Assembly (NCBI RefSeq): GCF_011493005.1
Contig: NZ_CP049156.1
Coordinates: forward strand, 930,001 to 994,000
Origin: Caballeronia sp. SBC1
GTDB lineage: Bacteria > Pseudomonadota > Gammaproteobacteria > Burkholderiales > Burkholderiaceae
Reading direction: 5' to 3'
DNA: 64,000 nucleotides
The position numbers and the translations under genes are program-made. The notes under the pieces are model-generated. The model was not told where the DNA came from, did no database searches, and worked only from the letters and a program-made list of their open reading frames with translations. Below are positions 38,669 to 51,150 of the stretch, piece after piece; the stretch's first letter is position 1; each line of letters opens with the position of its first letter.

Positions 38669-38992
38669 TCAGTACGTGGGCACGGCCGGATCGACCTGAC
38701 GCGACCATGCGTCAATACCGCCGAACAGGTTGAACACCTGCGTAAAACCGCGCGATTCCAGGAACATGCCGACTTGAGCGCTACGGGCGCCGTGGTGACA
38801 GATGCAGACGATCTGCGCTTCGTCGTCCAGTTCTTCGCTGCGCGCCGGGATATCGCGCATTGGGATGGCGACAATGTTGGCGAGCTTGGCGGTTTCGATT
38901 TCCCACGGTTCGCGGACGTCGAGCAGGACAGGGGCGGGACGCGATGTATCGGCGAGCCATTCGGCCAGTTCGGGTGCGGACAGATTTTGCAT
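38669..38992 (-). CDS. Single-domain rhodanese-like protein
   Basis: 107-residue cytoplasmic rhodanese fold, likely a thiosulfate or protein sulfurtransferase. Motifs are VLLDVREPWEIETAKL and the active-site loop CHHGARS, with the catalytic cysteine and closing arginine, then GFTQVFNLFGGIDAWS. It has no signal peptide. It lies between the isoaspartate methyltransferase gene (185 nt upstream) and tolC (70 nt downstream), all on the minus strand. The physiological donor and acceptor are unknown. Confidence 0.92.
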   Translation of the reverse strand: MQNLSAPELAEWLADTSRPAPVLLDVREPWEIETAKLANIVAIPMRDIPARSEELDDEAQIVCICHHGARSAQVGMFLESRGFTQVFNLFGGIDAWSRQVDPAVPTY

Positions 38993-39177
38993 GGTGTTCC
39001 GGTGAAAGTGGTTAGCGACAGCGAGCCGGGTGGCCCGCTGGTGCTACCCGCACAAACAAAGGTGCAGCTTGCAACGTGATGAAACGTGAGGCTTCAAACT
39101 CGCCGCAATGGCGCCAAGTAATGACGCCAAAACGAGCACCAGTGCGAGCGCGAGTCCGAACGTGAAACCAGGTCGTG

Positions 39178-39831
39178 TCAGAACTTGAAGCGCGACGGCT
39201 GCAAGGCGTTCTTGAGCGGCGGGATCAGCGTTTCGAAAATATCGGCGACGCGGAATTGCTTTTCGTCCACGCGCGTAATGATCTGCGCCTTCATGACCGG
39301 CGCGCTGCCGACAAACGCCGCCAGCCGGCCGCCGATCTTCAACTGATCGAGGAATTCCTGCGGCATGACCGGCAGGCCACCCGAGACGCAAATTACGTCG
39401 TAGGGTTCGCTCTCTTTCCAGCCCAGTGAGCCGTCACCGAGCACGACCTGCGCATTCGACACGCCGTTCGCCGCCAGGTTTTCCGTGGCCAGCTTCGCGA
39501 GTTCGGGCTCGATTTCAACGCTGATGACCGAACGGCCGCGTGCGGCGAGCAACGCCGCCATGTAACCCGAACCAGCGCCGATCTCCAGCACGACTTCGTG
39601 TTTTTTCAGGGCCAGTTCCTGCAGCACCCGCGCTTCGACTCGCGGAAACAGCATGTGTTGGCCGGCGGGCAGCGGAATTTCGAGATCCGCGAACGCGATG
39701 TTGCGATACGCGGCCGGAACGAAATTTTCACGCTTGACGATCGACAGCAGGTTCAGGACGTCCTGGTCCAGCACATCCCAGGGACGGATCTGCTGTTCGA
39801 TCATGTTGAAACGCGCTTGCTCGATGTTCAT
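39178..39831 (-). CDS. Protein-L-isoaspartate O-methyltransferase family protein
   Basis: SAM-dependent methyltransferase that labels damaged isoaspartyl residues for repair. The 217-residue protein begins MNIEQARFNMIEQQIRPWDV and shows LPAGQHMLFPRVEARVLQEL and the SAM motif VLEIGAGSGYMAALLA. VVLGDGSLGWKESEPYDVICV follows in the place of the family's GDGxxGW block. The sequence is more diverged than standard Pcm, and the substrate may differ. It heads a minus-strand group with rhodanese and tolC. Confidence 0.88.
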   Translation of the reverse strand: MNIEQARFNMIEQQIRPWDVLDQDVLNLLSIVKRENFVPAAYRNIAFADLEIPLPAGQHMLFPRVEARVLQELALKKHEVVLEIGAGSGYMAALLAARGRSVISVEIEPELAKLATENLAANGVSNAQVVLGDGSLGWKESEPYDVICVSGGLPVMPQEFLDQLKIGGRLAAFVGSAPVMKAQIITRVDEKQFRVADIFETLIPPLKNALQPSRFKF

Positions 39832-40024
39832 GTTCAGTCTGCGGGTCGATCGACCGTTGGGGTGGAGTTGACGTAACGAGTTGATGTAACGAGTTGACCT
39901 GATGCAATGCCGGAAATAAGGCGAAAATCGAAGAGAGATTGTAGCAAATAGCCGGCGGCTTTCGCTGGCGCGCGTGGGCGGCGCTGTGGGCGCGCCCCTG
40001 CCACCATGCCGTCGCGAGCACGGA

Positions 40025-40645
40025 TCAGTGCGGCAAGCGGACGTCCAGCTTGAGCGTGATCAACCGTGCAATCAAGATAAACCCGGTCGATACCAGCACG
40101 TTGTACACCCCTTGCAGCCCGAGCCAGTCCAGCCCGAGATACACCCAGCAACCCGCCAACGCACACACCGCATACGGGCGCGAATCGCGCAGGATCAGGG
40201 GCACCTCGTTACACAGCACGTCCCGCATGATGCCGCCGAACACCCCCGTTACCACGCCCATCATGGCTGCCGTGAACGCGGGCATCTGCGCATCGAGCGC
40301 AATCGACGTCCCGGAAATGCTGAACAAGCCCAGTCCGATGGCGTCTGCAATCAGCAGCGCGCGCTGGTCGAACAGCCGTGTGGTCGTGCGTAGCAGGAGC
40401 GGCGCGAAAATCGCCATGATGAAAATGACGATCACATAGTCCTGATGCTGGACCCAGTAGAACGGCCGGCGCGACAGCAGCACGTCGCGCATCGTGCCGC
40501 CGCCGAAAGCAGTGGCGAGCGCCACCAGAAAAGCCCCGACGACATCCAGCCGGCGCTTTCTCGCTTCAATCAACCCCGAAATTGCATACGCGAAGATCGC
40601 GAACGCCTCCATGATAGAGATGGCCAGCGTGAGCCTGGGATGCAC
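40025..40645 (-). CDS. TRIC-type (UPF0126/YadS) cation channel protein
   Basis: Inner-membrane protein of 206 residues with seven hydrophobic helices in two inverted repeats. Each repeat carries the family signature: FGGGTMRDVLLSRRPFYW in the first half and FGGIMRDVLCNEVPLIL in the second. Bacterial members form trimeric monovalent-cation channels with a pore per subunit. Its start lies 2 nt after the stop of the Smr-domain gene, so the two may be co-translated although no functional link is known. Confidence 0.9.
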   Translation of the reverse strand: MHPRLTLAISIMEAFAIFAYAISGLIEARKRRLDVVGAFLVALATAFGGGTMRDVLLSRRPFYWVQHQDYVIVIFIMAIFAPLLLRTTTRLFDQRALLIADAIGLGLFSISGTSIALDAQMPAFTAAMMGVVTGVFGGIMRDVLCNEVPLILRDSRPYAVCALAGCWVYLGLDWLGLQGVYNVLVSTGFILIARLITLKLDVRLPH

Positions 40646-40647
40646 GG

Positions 40648-41502
40648 TTACGGCCCCTTCCGCTGGTCGCGCCTGTGGTCCGCATGGCGATCTCCGTGAG
40701 CACGAGGACCGCGGTCTTGCGGATGACCATGATGCTGCGGCGCGCCGCCCGGCTGGAGCAGCACGAGCACGGCGCCCGCGCCGCCGTCATGCGGCCGCGC
40801 CTGACAGAACGCGATCACTTCTTCTTTCTGCACGAGCCACGCGCGCACTTTGCCCTTGAGCACCGGTTCGCGTCCGATCGACCCCAATCCCTTGCCGTGA
40901 ATCACGCGCAGGCAGCGCAGGCCGCGTTTCCCCGATTCCCGGACAAATTCCGATAACGCTTCGCGCGCTTCCTCGCGCCGCATGCCGTGCAGGTCGAGCT
41001 GCGCCTGCACGATCCACGCACCGCGCCGGAGTTTGCGCACCACTTCCTGACGCACGCCGTGGCGACAGTAGGAGAGGGTGTCGTCGGTATCGAGCAGGCT
41101 TTCGGGATCGTATTCGTCGGAGAGCGCTTCGTGCAGGACGGCTTCTTCATCCAGGCGCGTCTGCAACGGTAGCGGCGACGGCGGCACGCGCGGCAGCGGC
41201 ATGCGGGGCGGGGCTCTCAGCGGCTCTACTTCGCCGATGGAACGACGGAACACATCCGCGTCCGCAACAGCTTCGCGCTCGGCTACCACGGCTGCGGCGC
41301 GCTGTATCTTGCGCTTGGCCGCAGCGGCCTCGAGCGAGCTACGCAACGCACCGAGCCCGGCGAGGCCATCGCGTTTCAGGGCGGCCGACAATTCTTCCGG
41401 CGTCGGCGCAGCGGCCTTTGGCGGAGCGGCGGCAGTGCCCGGCGCGGCGTCGCGCTGGCGTTTCAGCTTGGGTTCGTTTGGATGGGGCAGGTTCTTGGGC
41501 AT
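40648..41502 (-). CDS. Smr/MutS2-like endonuclease-domain protein with His-rich tail
   Basis: 284-residue protein with a disordered Ala/Pro/Lys-rich N-terminus (about 1-95). The Smr domain covers about 165-250: QLDLHGMRREEAREALSEFV (LDLHG motif), RCLRVIHGKGLGS (HGxG motif), and VLKGKVRAWLVQKEEVIAFCQARPHDGGAGAVLVLL in adjoining segments. Smr domains nick DNA or cleave RNA. A normal member would end near VLLQP. Here a 30-residue His/Arg/Asp-rich tail with six histidines follows, reaching to 2 nt before the TRIC gene. The tail may come from loss of an original stop codon. Confidence 0.88.
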   Translation of the reverse strand: MPKNLPHPNEPKLKRQRDAAPGTAAAPPKAAAPTPEELSAALKRDGLAGLGALRSSLEAAAAKRKIQRAAAVVAEREAVADADVFRRSIGEVEPLRAPPRMPLPRVPPSPLPLQTRLDEEAVLHEALSDEYDPESLLDTDDTLSYCRHGVRQEVVRKLRRGAWIVQAQLDLHGMRREEAREALSEFVRESGKRGLRCLRVIHGKGLGSIGREPVLKGKVRAWLVQKEEVIAFCQARPHDGGAGAVLVLLQPGGAPQHHGHPQDRGPRAHGDRHADHRRDQRKGP

Positions 41503-41657
41503 TGCACGGCAGAAGAAAATGCACGACGGCGAAACACGGTTTACGCCGTTCCAGAAACCCTTTTTAACATGGGAAGGGGAAAAATCGGTGCGGCGGCCGT
41601 TTTGAGGGGCATTTTCTTACCCGTTTTCAGACGCCTCCAACCGCGCTCAAAATGAAA

Positions 41658-41693
41658 AAACGCCGGCCAATCCAAGGGATCGCGACCGGCGTT
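41658..41693 (-). terminator. Terminator of trxB
   Basis: AAACGCCGG and CCGGCGTTT form a 9-bp stem with an 18-nt loop, followed on the minus strand by a run of six T. It lies 90 nt beyond the trxB stop. Confidence 0.8.
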
Positions 41694-41784
41694 TCTTTGT
41701 GCCCGACATGCCAATACTGACAATACCAAGGCCTGTTCAAGCGGCGCGGACATTATCTTAATCAGGCGCCGCCTCTCCCGCTGC

Positions 41785-43168
<1,384 letters not shown>

Positions 43169-45478
43169 ATGGCAAAAGCTACCTATTCTGCAAGCGCGCA
43201 GGCATTGCCGCACCGCATGTCGCGCCTTTTCACCGAGATTCGATGGATCTTGCAAGTCGCGCTCGGCGTGTTCCTGCTCATGGCGCTGGTGAGTTACAGC
43301 CGCCACGATCCAAGCTGGACCCATGCCGCCCAAGTCGACCAGATCGCCAACTGGGCCGGCCGCGTGGGCGCGTGGACAGCCGATATTCTGCTGCTTTTGT
43401 TTGGCCTCTCGGCCTATTGGTGGGTCGTGCTGCTGGTGCGGCGGATCATCGCGAATTATCGGCGGATCACGAATCACGAAGCGGCTGATGAAGCGCCAGC
43501 GAAAGATCGCACGTGGCTGGCGGAGGCGTTCGCGTTTGTTCTGGTGCTGGCCTCGAGCGACGGTATTGAAGCCTTGCGGATGTGGTCGCTCAAGGTGCAG
43601 GTGCCGCGAGCGCCGGGCGGCGTGATCGGCGAGGCGGTTGCGCACGGCGTGTCCCATGCGCTGGGTTTCACCGGCGCTACGCTGTTTTTGCTGATCGCGC
43701 TGGCGATCGGTTTGTCGCTGTATTTCAATTTCTCCTGGCTATCCGTCTGCGAAAAAACCGGCGACGCCATCATGACCACCATCACCGGCGCGAGAATGCG
43801 CCGCGAGGCGGGCCGCGACCGAAAGCTGGGTGAAGTGGCGGCTGAGAAGCGCGAAGGCAAGGTCGTGCGCGGGCGCGTGAAGATCGAGGAGCAGGAGCCA
43901 GTGATGATCGTGCCTCCAGTCGCGCCGGCAAAATCGGCGCGTGTGGAGAAGGAAAAGCAGGTGCCGCTTTTCACTGATCTCCCCGGCGACTCCACACTGC
44001 CGCCATTGGCTTTGCTCGACGCCGCGCCGGAAGTGAAGGAAACCATTTCCGCCGATACGCTCGAATACACGTCGCGGCTGATCGAGAAAAAGCTGAAGGA
44101 TTTCGGCGTGGAAGTGGCCGTGGTGGCCGCGTACCCGGGTCCGGTCGTGACGCGTTACGAAATCGAGCCGGCAACTGGAGTGAAGGGCTCGCAGATCGTC
44201 GGCCTGGCGAAAGATCTCGCGCGCTCGTTGTCGCTGGTCTCCATTCGCGTGGTCGAGACTATTCCGGGCAAAAATTTCATGGCGCTGGAGTTGCCGAATC
44301 AGCGGCGGCAGACCGTGCGCTTGTCCGAGATCCTCGGTTCGCAGGTTTATGCCGATGCCGCTTCGCCTTTGACCATGGGGCTGGGCAAGGATATTGGCGG
44401 GAAGCCGATCTGCGCTGACCTTGCGAAGATGCCGCACTTGCTGGTGGCAGGTACCACGGGTTCGGGCAAGTCGGTGGGTATCAACGCGATGATCTTGTCG
44501 CTGTTGTACAAAGCCACTGCCGACGAAGTCCGCATGATTCTCATCGACCCGAAGATGCTCGAAATGAGTGTCTACGAAGGCATTCCGCATCTGCTCTGCC
44601 CGGTCGTCACCGACATGCGGCAGGCCGGCAACGCGCTCAACTGGGCGGTGGCCGAAATGGAACGCCGCTACAAGCTGATGAGCAAGATGGGCGTGCGTAA
44701 TCTCGCGGGCTTCAACAACAAGATCGACGAAGCCACCAAGCGCGACGAGAAGATCCCCAATCCGTTCAGCCTGACGCCGGACGAACCGGAACCGCTTAAC
44801 CGCCTGCCGACCATCGTGGTCGTGATCGACGAACTCGCCGACCTGATGATGGTGGTCGGCAAGAAAGTGGAAGAGCTGATCGCGCGGATTGCGCAGAAAG
44901 CGCGCGCGGCCGGGATTCACCTGATTCTTGCCACGCAGCGGCCGTCGGTGGACGTGATTACCGGTTTGATCAAGGCGAACGTGCCTACGCGGATGGCGTT
45001 CCAGGTGTCGTCGAAGATCGATTCACGGACCATCCTTGATCAGCAAGGCGCGGAATCCCTGCTTGGCATGGGCGACATGCTTTATCTGCCGCCGGGCTCA
45101 GGGTTGCCCGTGCGTGTGCACGGTGCGTTTGTATCGGATGAAGAAGTGCATCGGGTGGTCGCCAAGCTGAAGGAGCAGGGCGAGCCGAACTACATTGAAG
45201 GCGTTCTTGAAGGCGGCGTGCTGGGCGACGGCGAGGATGGTGCGCCGGGCGGCGCGGGCGCGGGTGGAGAAGGCGAGGCCGATCCGCTGTATGACCAAGC
45301 CGTCGAAATCGTGATCAAGAACCGCCGTGCGTCGATCTCGCTTGTGCAGCGGCATCTGCGGATCGGTTATAACCGGGCAGCACGGCTGCTCGAGCAAATG
45401 GAAAATTCGGGACTCGTTTCGTCGATGTCCTCGAACGGCAATCGCGAAATCCTCACGCCGGCGCGTGAAGCCGAATAA
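43169..45478 (+). CDS. ftsK: DNA translocase FtsK
   Basis: Septal DNA pump that clears and positions chromosome dimers at division. From [11 protein letters not shown] at 43169 the N-terminus has about four membrane segments ([54 protein letters not shown]). A short linker follows, then the RecA-like motor with [19 protein letters not shown] (Walker A), [20 protein letters not shown] and [13 protein letters not shown]. The C-terminal gamma winged helix ([26 protein letters not shown], in parts) reads the KOPS polarity sequence. The 769-residue length reflects the short linker normal outside enterobacteria. lolA follows 21 nt downstream. Confidence 0.96.
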   Translation: MAKATYSASAQALPHRMSRLFTEIRWILQVALGVFLLMALVSYSRHDPSWTHAAQVDQIANWAGRVGAWTADILLLLFGLSAYWWVVLLVRRIIANYRRITNHEAADEAPAKDRTWLAEAFAFVLVLASSDGIEALRMWSLKVQVPRAPGGVIGEAVAHGVSHALGFTGATLFLLIALAIGLSLYFNFSWLSVCEKTGDAIMTTITGARMRREAGRDRKLGEVAAEKREGKVVRGRVKIEEQEPVMIVPPVAPAKSARVEKEKQVPLFTDLPGDSTLPPLALLDAAPEVKETISADTLEYTSRLIEKKLKDFGVEVAVVAAYPGPVVTRYEIEPATGVKGSQIVGLAKDLARSLSLVSIRVVETIPGKNFMALELPNQRRQTVRLSEILGSQVYADAASPLTMGLGKDIGGKPICADLAKMPHLLVAGTTGSGKSVGINAMILSLLYKATADEVRMILIDPKMLEMSVYEGIPHLLCPVVTDMRQAGNALNWAVAEMERRYKLMSKMGVRNLAGFNNKIDEATKRDEKIPNPFSLTPDEPEPLNRLPTIVVVIDELADLMMVVGKKVEELIARIAQKARAAGIHLILATQRPSVDVITGLIKANVPTRMAFQVSSKIDSRTILDQQGAESLLGMGDMLYLPPGSGLPVRVHGAFVSDEEVHRVVAKLKEQGEPNYIEGVLEGGVLGDGEDGAPGGAGAGGEGEADPLYDQAVEIVIKNRRASISLVQRHLRIGYNRAARLLEQMENSGLVSSMSSNGNREILTPAREAE

Positions 45479-45499
45479 GGTTATCTGGAGAGTTTTTAT

Positions 45500-46201
45500 A
45501 TGCAGTCAGTTTTGAGATTGGCGTTGAAAGCGACGTTGAAGTCAGGTAGCCGCACAGTGAAAGCCGTCGTTTTTGGCGCTTCCGTGCTGCTGGCGTCGCA
45601 GGCTTTCGCAAGCGGTACCGAGCAATTGAAGGCGTTTATTGCCCAAGTCCACGCGGCGCATGGCGATTTTGTCCAGCGTGAGGTGAAGGCCCCGAGTAAA
45701 GCGGCGGCATCGGCAACGCAGGGGATGGCGTCGCGGCTTGGCGGCACATCGAGCGGCACGTTCACGTTCGCGCGCCCGGGCAAGTTCATCTGGTCGTACG
45801 ACAAACCCTACGCGCAAGTGTTGCAGGCCGACGGCGACAAGCTCTACGTCTACGACAAAGACTTGAACCAGGTCACCATCCGCCCGCTGGGCAACGCTCT
45901 GGGCGCGAGTCCGGCTGCAATTCTCTTCGGCAGCAACGACCTCGACAAGAATTTCACGTCGCGCGACGCGGGCGTGAAGGATGGCATCGACTGGCTGGAA
46001 CTGACGCCGAAAGCGCAGGACACGCAATTCCAGCAGGTGGGTATCGGCTTCAAGAACGGCAATCTCGAAGCAATGGAATTGCATGATGTGTTCGGCAATG
46101 TCACTTTGCTGACGTTCTCGAATATCGAGAAGAATCCGCCGCTGAAAGCCGATCAGTTCAAGTTCGTCGTGCCGAAGGGCGCGGACGTGATCAACGGCTG
46201 A
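45500..46201 (+). CDS. lolA: Periplasmic outer-membrane lipoprotein carrier LolA
   Basis: Carries lipoproteins from LolCDE to the outer-membrane receptor LolB. The 233 residues start with a long signal peptide ([11 protein letters not shown] before SGTEQL). The LolA half-barrel pattern follows: [41 protein letters not shown] (across several strands), [15 protein letters not shown] and [18 protein letters not shown]. The order ftsK-lolA-rarA-serS is standard in many proteobacteria. Here an NCS1 permease gene is inserted between lolA and rarA on the other strand. Confidence 0.95.
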   Translation: MQSVLRLALKATLKSGSRTVKAVVFGASVLLASQAFASGTEQLKAFIAQVHAAHGDFVQREVKAPSKAAASATQGMASRLGGTSSGTFTFARPGKFIWSYDKPYAQVLQADGDKLYVYDKDLNQVTIRPLGNALGASPAAILFGSNDLDKNFTSRDAGVKDGIDWLELTPKAQDTQFQQVGIGFKNGNLEAMELHDVFGNVTLLTFSNIEKNPPLKADQFKFVVPKGADVING

Positions 46202-46225
46202 CGAAGCAGAGGCTGCTTAGGGAGG

Positions 46226-46308
46226 CGGCTCAAACAGGCCGCTCAAGCAAGCGGCTCAGGCAAACCGCCAAGCAAGCGGCTCAAGCAAGCCGCTCAAGCA
46301 AGCCGCTT
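46226..46308. repeat. Short imperfect tandem repeat after lolA
   Basis: About six units of 11-14 nt built on GCTCAAGCAAGC with variations such as GGCTCAGGCAAACC. The GC-rich ends of units are partly self-complementary (GCGGCT / AGCCGC). Confidence 0.6.
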
Positions 46309-46313
46309 ATGCC

Positions 46314-46341
46314 GGCGTGAGGATCTAACGGTCCTCACGCC
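46314..46341. terminator. Hairpin between lolA and the permease gene
   Basis: GGCGTGAGGA and TCCTCACGCC form a 10-bp perfect stem with an 8-nt loop, midway between convergent genes. There is no T-run, so it is probably a weak or factor-dependent terminator. Confidence 0.55.
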
Positions 46342-46364
46342 TACAGCGCTCACTTGAGCGTTGC

Positions 46365-47717
46365 TCAAGTCGCCGACGACTGTCGTTGTTCCCGGCGGCC
46401 CGACACCAACGCCAGATAAGCCAGCGCGCCCACCACCAGCGCAGGCAGCGTGGCGCCGAGATTCGGCAGCCACTGATTGATCGCTTGATACGCCGCGATT
46501 CCCAGCGCCCACGCAATAAACCCGCTTACGTGCCAACCGCCCGAGAACCCGTACGGACCGCGCGGGTCGGTGAGCGCGTCGACATCTACGCGACGTTTTC
46601 TCACGATAAAGTGGTCCACCAGCACCACGCCAAATAGCGGCGCGAACACCGAGCCGATCAGCAGCAGGAAATTCTGATACTTGCCCATTTGCACGAGCAG
46701 CGCGATCAGCGTGCACAACGCGCCGAACGCCGCCGACAGCAACGGCACGCTCGCCTTCGCCCAGAACGTGCCGGTGGAAACGGCGGCCGAATGGATATCG
46801 GCGAAAGCGTTGTCTATTTCGTCCATGAGAATCAGCAGCAGCGCGATTCCGCCTGCCGCCTGAGCCAGTGCAACGGTCAGCAGCGCATCGCCGCCGCCGG
46901 CTGCGAGGCCGTAAAACGCGCCCAGCGCATAAAACCAGATGTTCGCGATTCCGTAGCCGAAGAGCGTGCCGCGGAACGTGCCGCCCGCGCTGCGCCCAAA
47001 ACGGGTGTAGTCCGCGATCAGCGGCAACCACGACAGCGGCATCGCGACCACCAGGTCGATACCCGCGCCAAACGACATGTCACCCGTGCCGGGGCGGTTC
47101 ATCAGCGCGCCAAAGTCTTGTTTCGACAGCAGATTCCACGTCAGCCAGCCCGCGCCCCCGAGCAGCAGCCAGATTCCCCACGTACGCAAGAAGCGCCGGA
47201 CGAAGGACAACGGCCCGGTGATCGCGAGCGTTGTCGCCAGCACGCCGAAGATCAAGGTCCAGATCAGCGGCATGGAGAGGCCGAATGATTGTTTGGCGAG
47301 GGCATCGGCGGAATCGCGCATCACGATGATTTCGAACGAGCCCCAGCCGACCAGTTGTACCGCGTTGATTACCGCGGGGACGGACGCACCGCGCAGTCCC
47401 AGCGTGGGGCGCAGCGACGACATGGCGGCCAGACCCGTGTCCGTGCCGACCACGCCCGCGAGCGCCAGCAAGACCACGCCGATCACCGTGCCGATCACGA
47501 TGGCCGCAAGCGCATGCGGCAGCGACATGCCCGGCACGAGCAGTGCGCCGGCCTGCGCCACCAGCAAACCGATGCCGAGCGAAAACCACAACGCGAAGGC
47601 GTCCGATGTCCCGAACGCGCGCCGCGCGGCGGGGACCGGCAGAAGCGGCGCGTAAGTCGATGTGCCGGTTTCACCGGTCGTGCCCGTCGTGTTCCCCGCA
47701 GTGTTCCCTTGTCCCAT
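46365..47717 (-). CDS. NCS1-family nucleobase (cytosine/purine or related) permease
   Basis: Twelve-helix inner-membrane transporter of 450 residues in the NCS1 superfamily, which moves cytosine, purines, hydantoins or thiamine precursors. Typical blocks are FALWFSLGIGLLVAQAGALL, NAVQLVGWGSFEIIVM (helix 3 substrate region), MPLSWLPLIADYTRFGRS (family signature) and FAPLFGVVLVDHFIVRKR near the end. A hydroxymethylpyrimidine transporter (CytX type) is possible, but no TPP riboswitch is visible upstream and no thiamine gene is near. It is inserted on the opposite strand between lolA and rarA, divergent from rarA. Confidence 0.88.
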   Translation of the reverse strand: MGQGNTAGNTTGTTGETGTSTYAPLLPVPAARRAFGTSDAFALWFSLGIGLLVAQAGALLVPGMSLPHALAAIVIGTVIGVVLLALAGVVGTDTGLAAMSSLRPTLGLRGASVPAVINAVQLVGWGSFEIIVMRDSADALAKQSFGLSMPLIWTLIFGVLATTLAITGPLSFVRRFLRTWGIWLLLGGAGWLTWNLLSKQDFGALMNRPGTGDMSFGAGIDLVVAMPLSWLPLIADYTRFGRSAGGTFRGTLFGYGIANIWFYALGAFYGLAAGGGDALLTVALAQAAGGIALLLILMDEIDNAFADIHSAAVSTGTFWAKASVPLLSAAFGALCTLIALLVQMGKYQNFLLLIGSVFAPLFGVVLVDHFIVRKRRVDVDALTDPRGPYGFSGGWHVSGFIAWALGIAAYQAINQWLPNLGATLPALVVGALAYLALVSGRREQRQSSAT

Positions 47718-47946
47718 TCGCGTTTCGTCCTTATCTGTAGGGCTTGGCCCGGTTCATGCGCGTTTCGTCGGTTCGTCCGCGGCTGTCATAATCACCCGCT
47801 GCGGCTCGATTCGCGTTTTTCGCGGCGAAACGTCCATTTTGAAGCAGTGGCGGCGTCCGTCTCGAAAAGCGCACGATTATCGCCGTCTTTGCTCTTACTG
47901 CACCATCAGATCCAGCCAGACTTATTCGGAAACCCTCCAGAGCGCC

Positions 47947-49260
47947 ATGTTCGAAGAAAACCGTGCCAATGTTCCGCTTGCCGAGCGTCTGCGTCCTCGC
48001 ACTATCGACGAGGTCATCGGCCAGAAACACCTGCTCGGCGCCAGCAAGCCGTTGCGTGTCGCATTCGAGTCCGGCGAAGCGCATTCCATGATCCTCTGGG
48101 GGCCGCCGGGCGTGGGCAAGACCACCCTCGCGCGGTTGATGGCAGCGGCGTTTCACGCTGAATTCATCTCGCTGTCGGCGGTATTGTCTGGCGTGAAGGA
48201 CATTCGCGAGGCGGTCGAGCTGGCGCAGATTCATCGGGCGAACGGGCATCAGACGCTGGTGTTTGTTGACGAAGTGCATCGATTCAACAAGAGTCAGCAA
48301 GACGCATTCTTGCCGCACGTGGAATCGGGCTTGTTCGTGTTCGTGGGCGCGACGACCGAGAATCCATCGTTCGAGGTGAACAGCGCGTTGCTGTCGCGGG
48401 CAGCCGTTTATGTGCTGAAAAGCCTGGAGGCGAGCGAACTCACCGAGCTGCTGGACCGGGCGCAAGGCGAACTGGGCGGCCTCACATTTACCGATGAAGC
48501 CCGAGACGCGCTGATCGGCTCCGCCGATGGCGACGGCCGCAAGCTGCTCAACAATCTCGAGATCGCCGCGCGGGCGGCGGCGCAGCAGAAGTCGACGCAT
48601 ATCGACGGGGCGTTGCTGGGCAGCGCGCTTGCCGAGAATTTGCGTCGTTTCGACAAGGGCGGCGACGCGTTCTATGACCAGATCAGCGCGCTTCACAAGT
48701 CGGTGCGCGGCAGCAATCCGGACGCGACGCTTTACTGGTTTTGTCGAATGCTGGATGGCGGCGCTGATCCGCGTTATCTGGCGCGACGCATCGTGCGCAT
48801 GGCATGGGAAGACATCGGTCTCGCTGATCCGCGCGCAGGGCGGATTGCGCTCGATGCCGCCGAGACCTACGAGCGGCTGGGTACGCCGGAAGGTGAGCTG
48901 GCCTTGGCGCAGGCGCTGATTTATCTGGCGGTCGCGCCGAAATCGAATGCGGGCTACAAGGCCTATAACGAGGCGCGTCGGTTTGTCGGCAAGGATCAGT
49001 CGCGCGGGGTGCCGGTGCACTTGCGCAACGCACCGACGAAGCTAATGAAGGAGTTGGGTTACGGGCACGAATACCGTTATGCCCACGATGAACCCGACGC
49101 GTTCGCGGCGGGGGAAACGTATCTGCCGGACGGCATGCGCGATCCGCACTGGTACGAGCCGACGCCGCGCGGCCTGGAGGGCAAGATCGGCGAGAAGATG
49201 GCGAGGCTGGCCGAGATGGACGCGCAATGGCGGCGCGAAAACAAAGGCGAGAAGAAATGA
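47947..49260 (+). CDS. rarA: Replication-associated recombination protein A (MgsA/RarA AAA+ ATPase)
   Basis: AAA+ clamp-loader-like ATPase acting at stalled forks. The 437-residue protein begins [20 protein letters not shown] at 47947. It shows VIGQKHLLG, Walker [15 protein letters not shown], Walker B with [20 protein letters not shown], sensor 1 [14 protein letters not shown], and the C-terminal tetramerisation domain ([54 protein letters not shown]). The open frame extends upstream but overlaps the divergent permease promoter region. serS lies 178 nt downstream. Confidence 0.95.
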   Translation: MFEENRANVPLAERLRPRTIDEVIGQKHLLGASKPLRVAFESGEAHSMILWGPPGVGKTTLARLMAAAFHAEFISLSAVLSGVKDIREAVELAQIHRANGHQTLVFVDEVHRFNKSQQDAFLPHVESGLFVFVGATTENPSFEVNSALLSRAAVYVLKSLEASELTELLDRAQGELGGLTFTDEARDALIGSADGDGRKLLNNLEIAARAAAQQKSTHIDGALLGSALAENLRRFDKGGDAFYDQISALHKSVRGSNPDATLYWFCRMLDGGADPRYLARRIVRMAWEDIGLADPRAGRIALDAAETYERLGTPEGELALAQALIYLAVAPKSNAGYKAYNEARRFVGKDQSRGVPVHLRNAPTKLMKELGYGHEYRYAHDEPDAFAAGETYLPDGMRDPHWYEPTPRGLEGKIGEKMARLAEMDAQWRRENKGEKK

Positions 49261-49396
49261 TCGCGGCCGCTCTGCATTGTTGACGATTCGTGGGGTGGTC
49301 AATTTCAAGATGGTTTTTTCTGGAACGGAAAACGTCCCGAACGTCAGGTCGAACGGCTAACGCGGCCAAAGCGCGCCAATAACCCTCCAGTGCTGA

Positions 49397-50737
<1,341 letters not shown>

Positions 50738-50747
50738 GCGATGGATT

Positions 50748-50771
50748 GAGCCGGTGTGTTGTAACCGGCTC
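50748..50771 (+). terminator. Hairpin after serS
   Basis: GAGCCGGT and ACCGGCTC form an 8-bp stem with an 8-nt loop, 10 nt beyond the stop. There is only a weak downstream tract, and the tRNA promoter starts right after it. Confidence 0.55.
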
Positions 50772-50782
50772 ACGAAAAGGGG

Positions 50783-50811
50783 TTGGAAATCGATTCCGAG
50801 TCGTCTATAAT
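50783..50811 (+). promoter_or_regulatory. Sigma-70 promoter of tRNA-Ser
   Basis: TTGGAA, a 17-nt spacer and a perfect TATAAT (50806-50811). The tRNA starts about 95 nt after the expected transcription start. The leader contains a GCTGAGC/GCTCAGC hairpin (about 50823-50844) and a GGCTTG/CAAGCC hairpin. Confidence 0.82.
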
Positions 50812-50913
50812 CTTTCTCTTCGCTGAGCATCGACCCGCTCAGCGAAGGCCGCAAAGGGCTTGTAACGAAGTGAGTAGCAAGCCGTAAGAAGCAGCAAGGC
50901 GGTTGCAGTAAAT

Positions 50914-51003
50914 GGAAAGGTGGCAGAGTGGTCGAATGCGCTGGACTCGAAATCCAGTGTACGTTTAGGCGTACCGTGAGTTCGAATCTCACCCTTTCCG
51001 CCA
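50914..51003 (+). tRNA. tRNA-Ser (anticodon CGA)
   Basis: A complete class-II tRNA. The acceptor arms GGAAAGG and CCTTTCC are followed by discriminator G and encoded CCA. The anticodon arm CTGGA-CTCGAAA-TCCAG gives CGA, which reads UCG. A long variable arm (GTACG/CGTAC around TTTAGG) and a T-arm with GTTCGAATC follow. It has its own promoter and terminator, downstream of serS. Confidence 0.97.
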
Positions 51004-51009
51004 AATTTA

Positions 51010-51045
51010 AAAACCCCCGCTGATCGAAAGATCAGCGGGGGTTTT
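51010..51045 (+). terminator. Terminator of tRNA-Ser
   Basis: AAACCCCCGCTGATC and GATCAGCGGGGGTTT close a GAAA tetraloop with a 15-bp perfect stem and end in TTTT, 7 nt after the tRNA. Confidence 0.93.
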
Positions 51046-51150
51046 GCGCTTCTGGCGCCGCTAGAACGTCTTGTAAAGCGTGCGACTCAGGCATCACGTA
51101 GACATCACCCAGGCATCACATTAATGCGCCGCGCCCCACGCGCGCTCATC

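Noticed and set aside
47718..47946. Possible TPP riboswitch in front of the NCS1 permease
   Set aside because: The conserved CUGAGA and GAACCUGAUC-type blocks are not present on the relevant strand.
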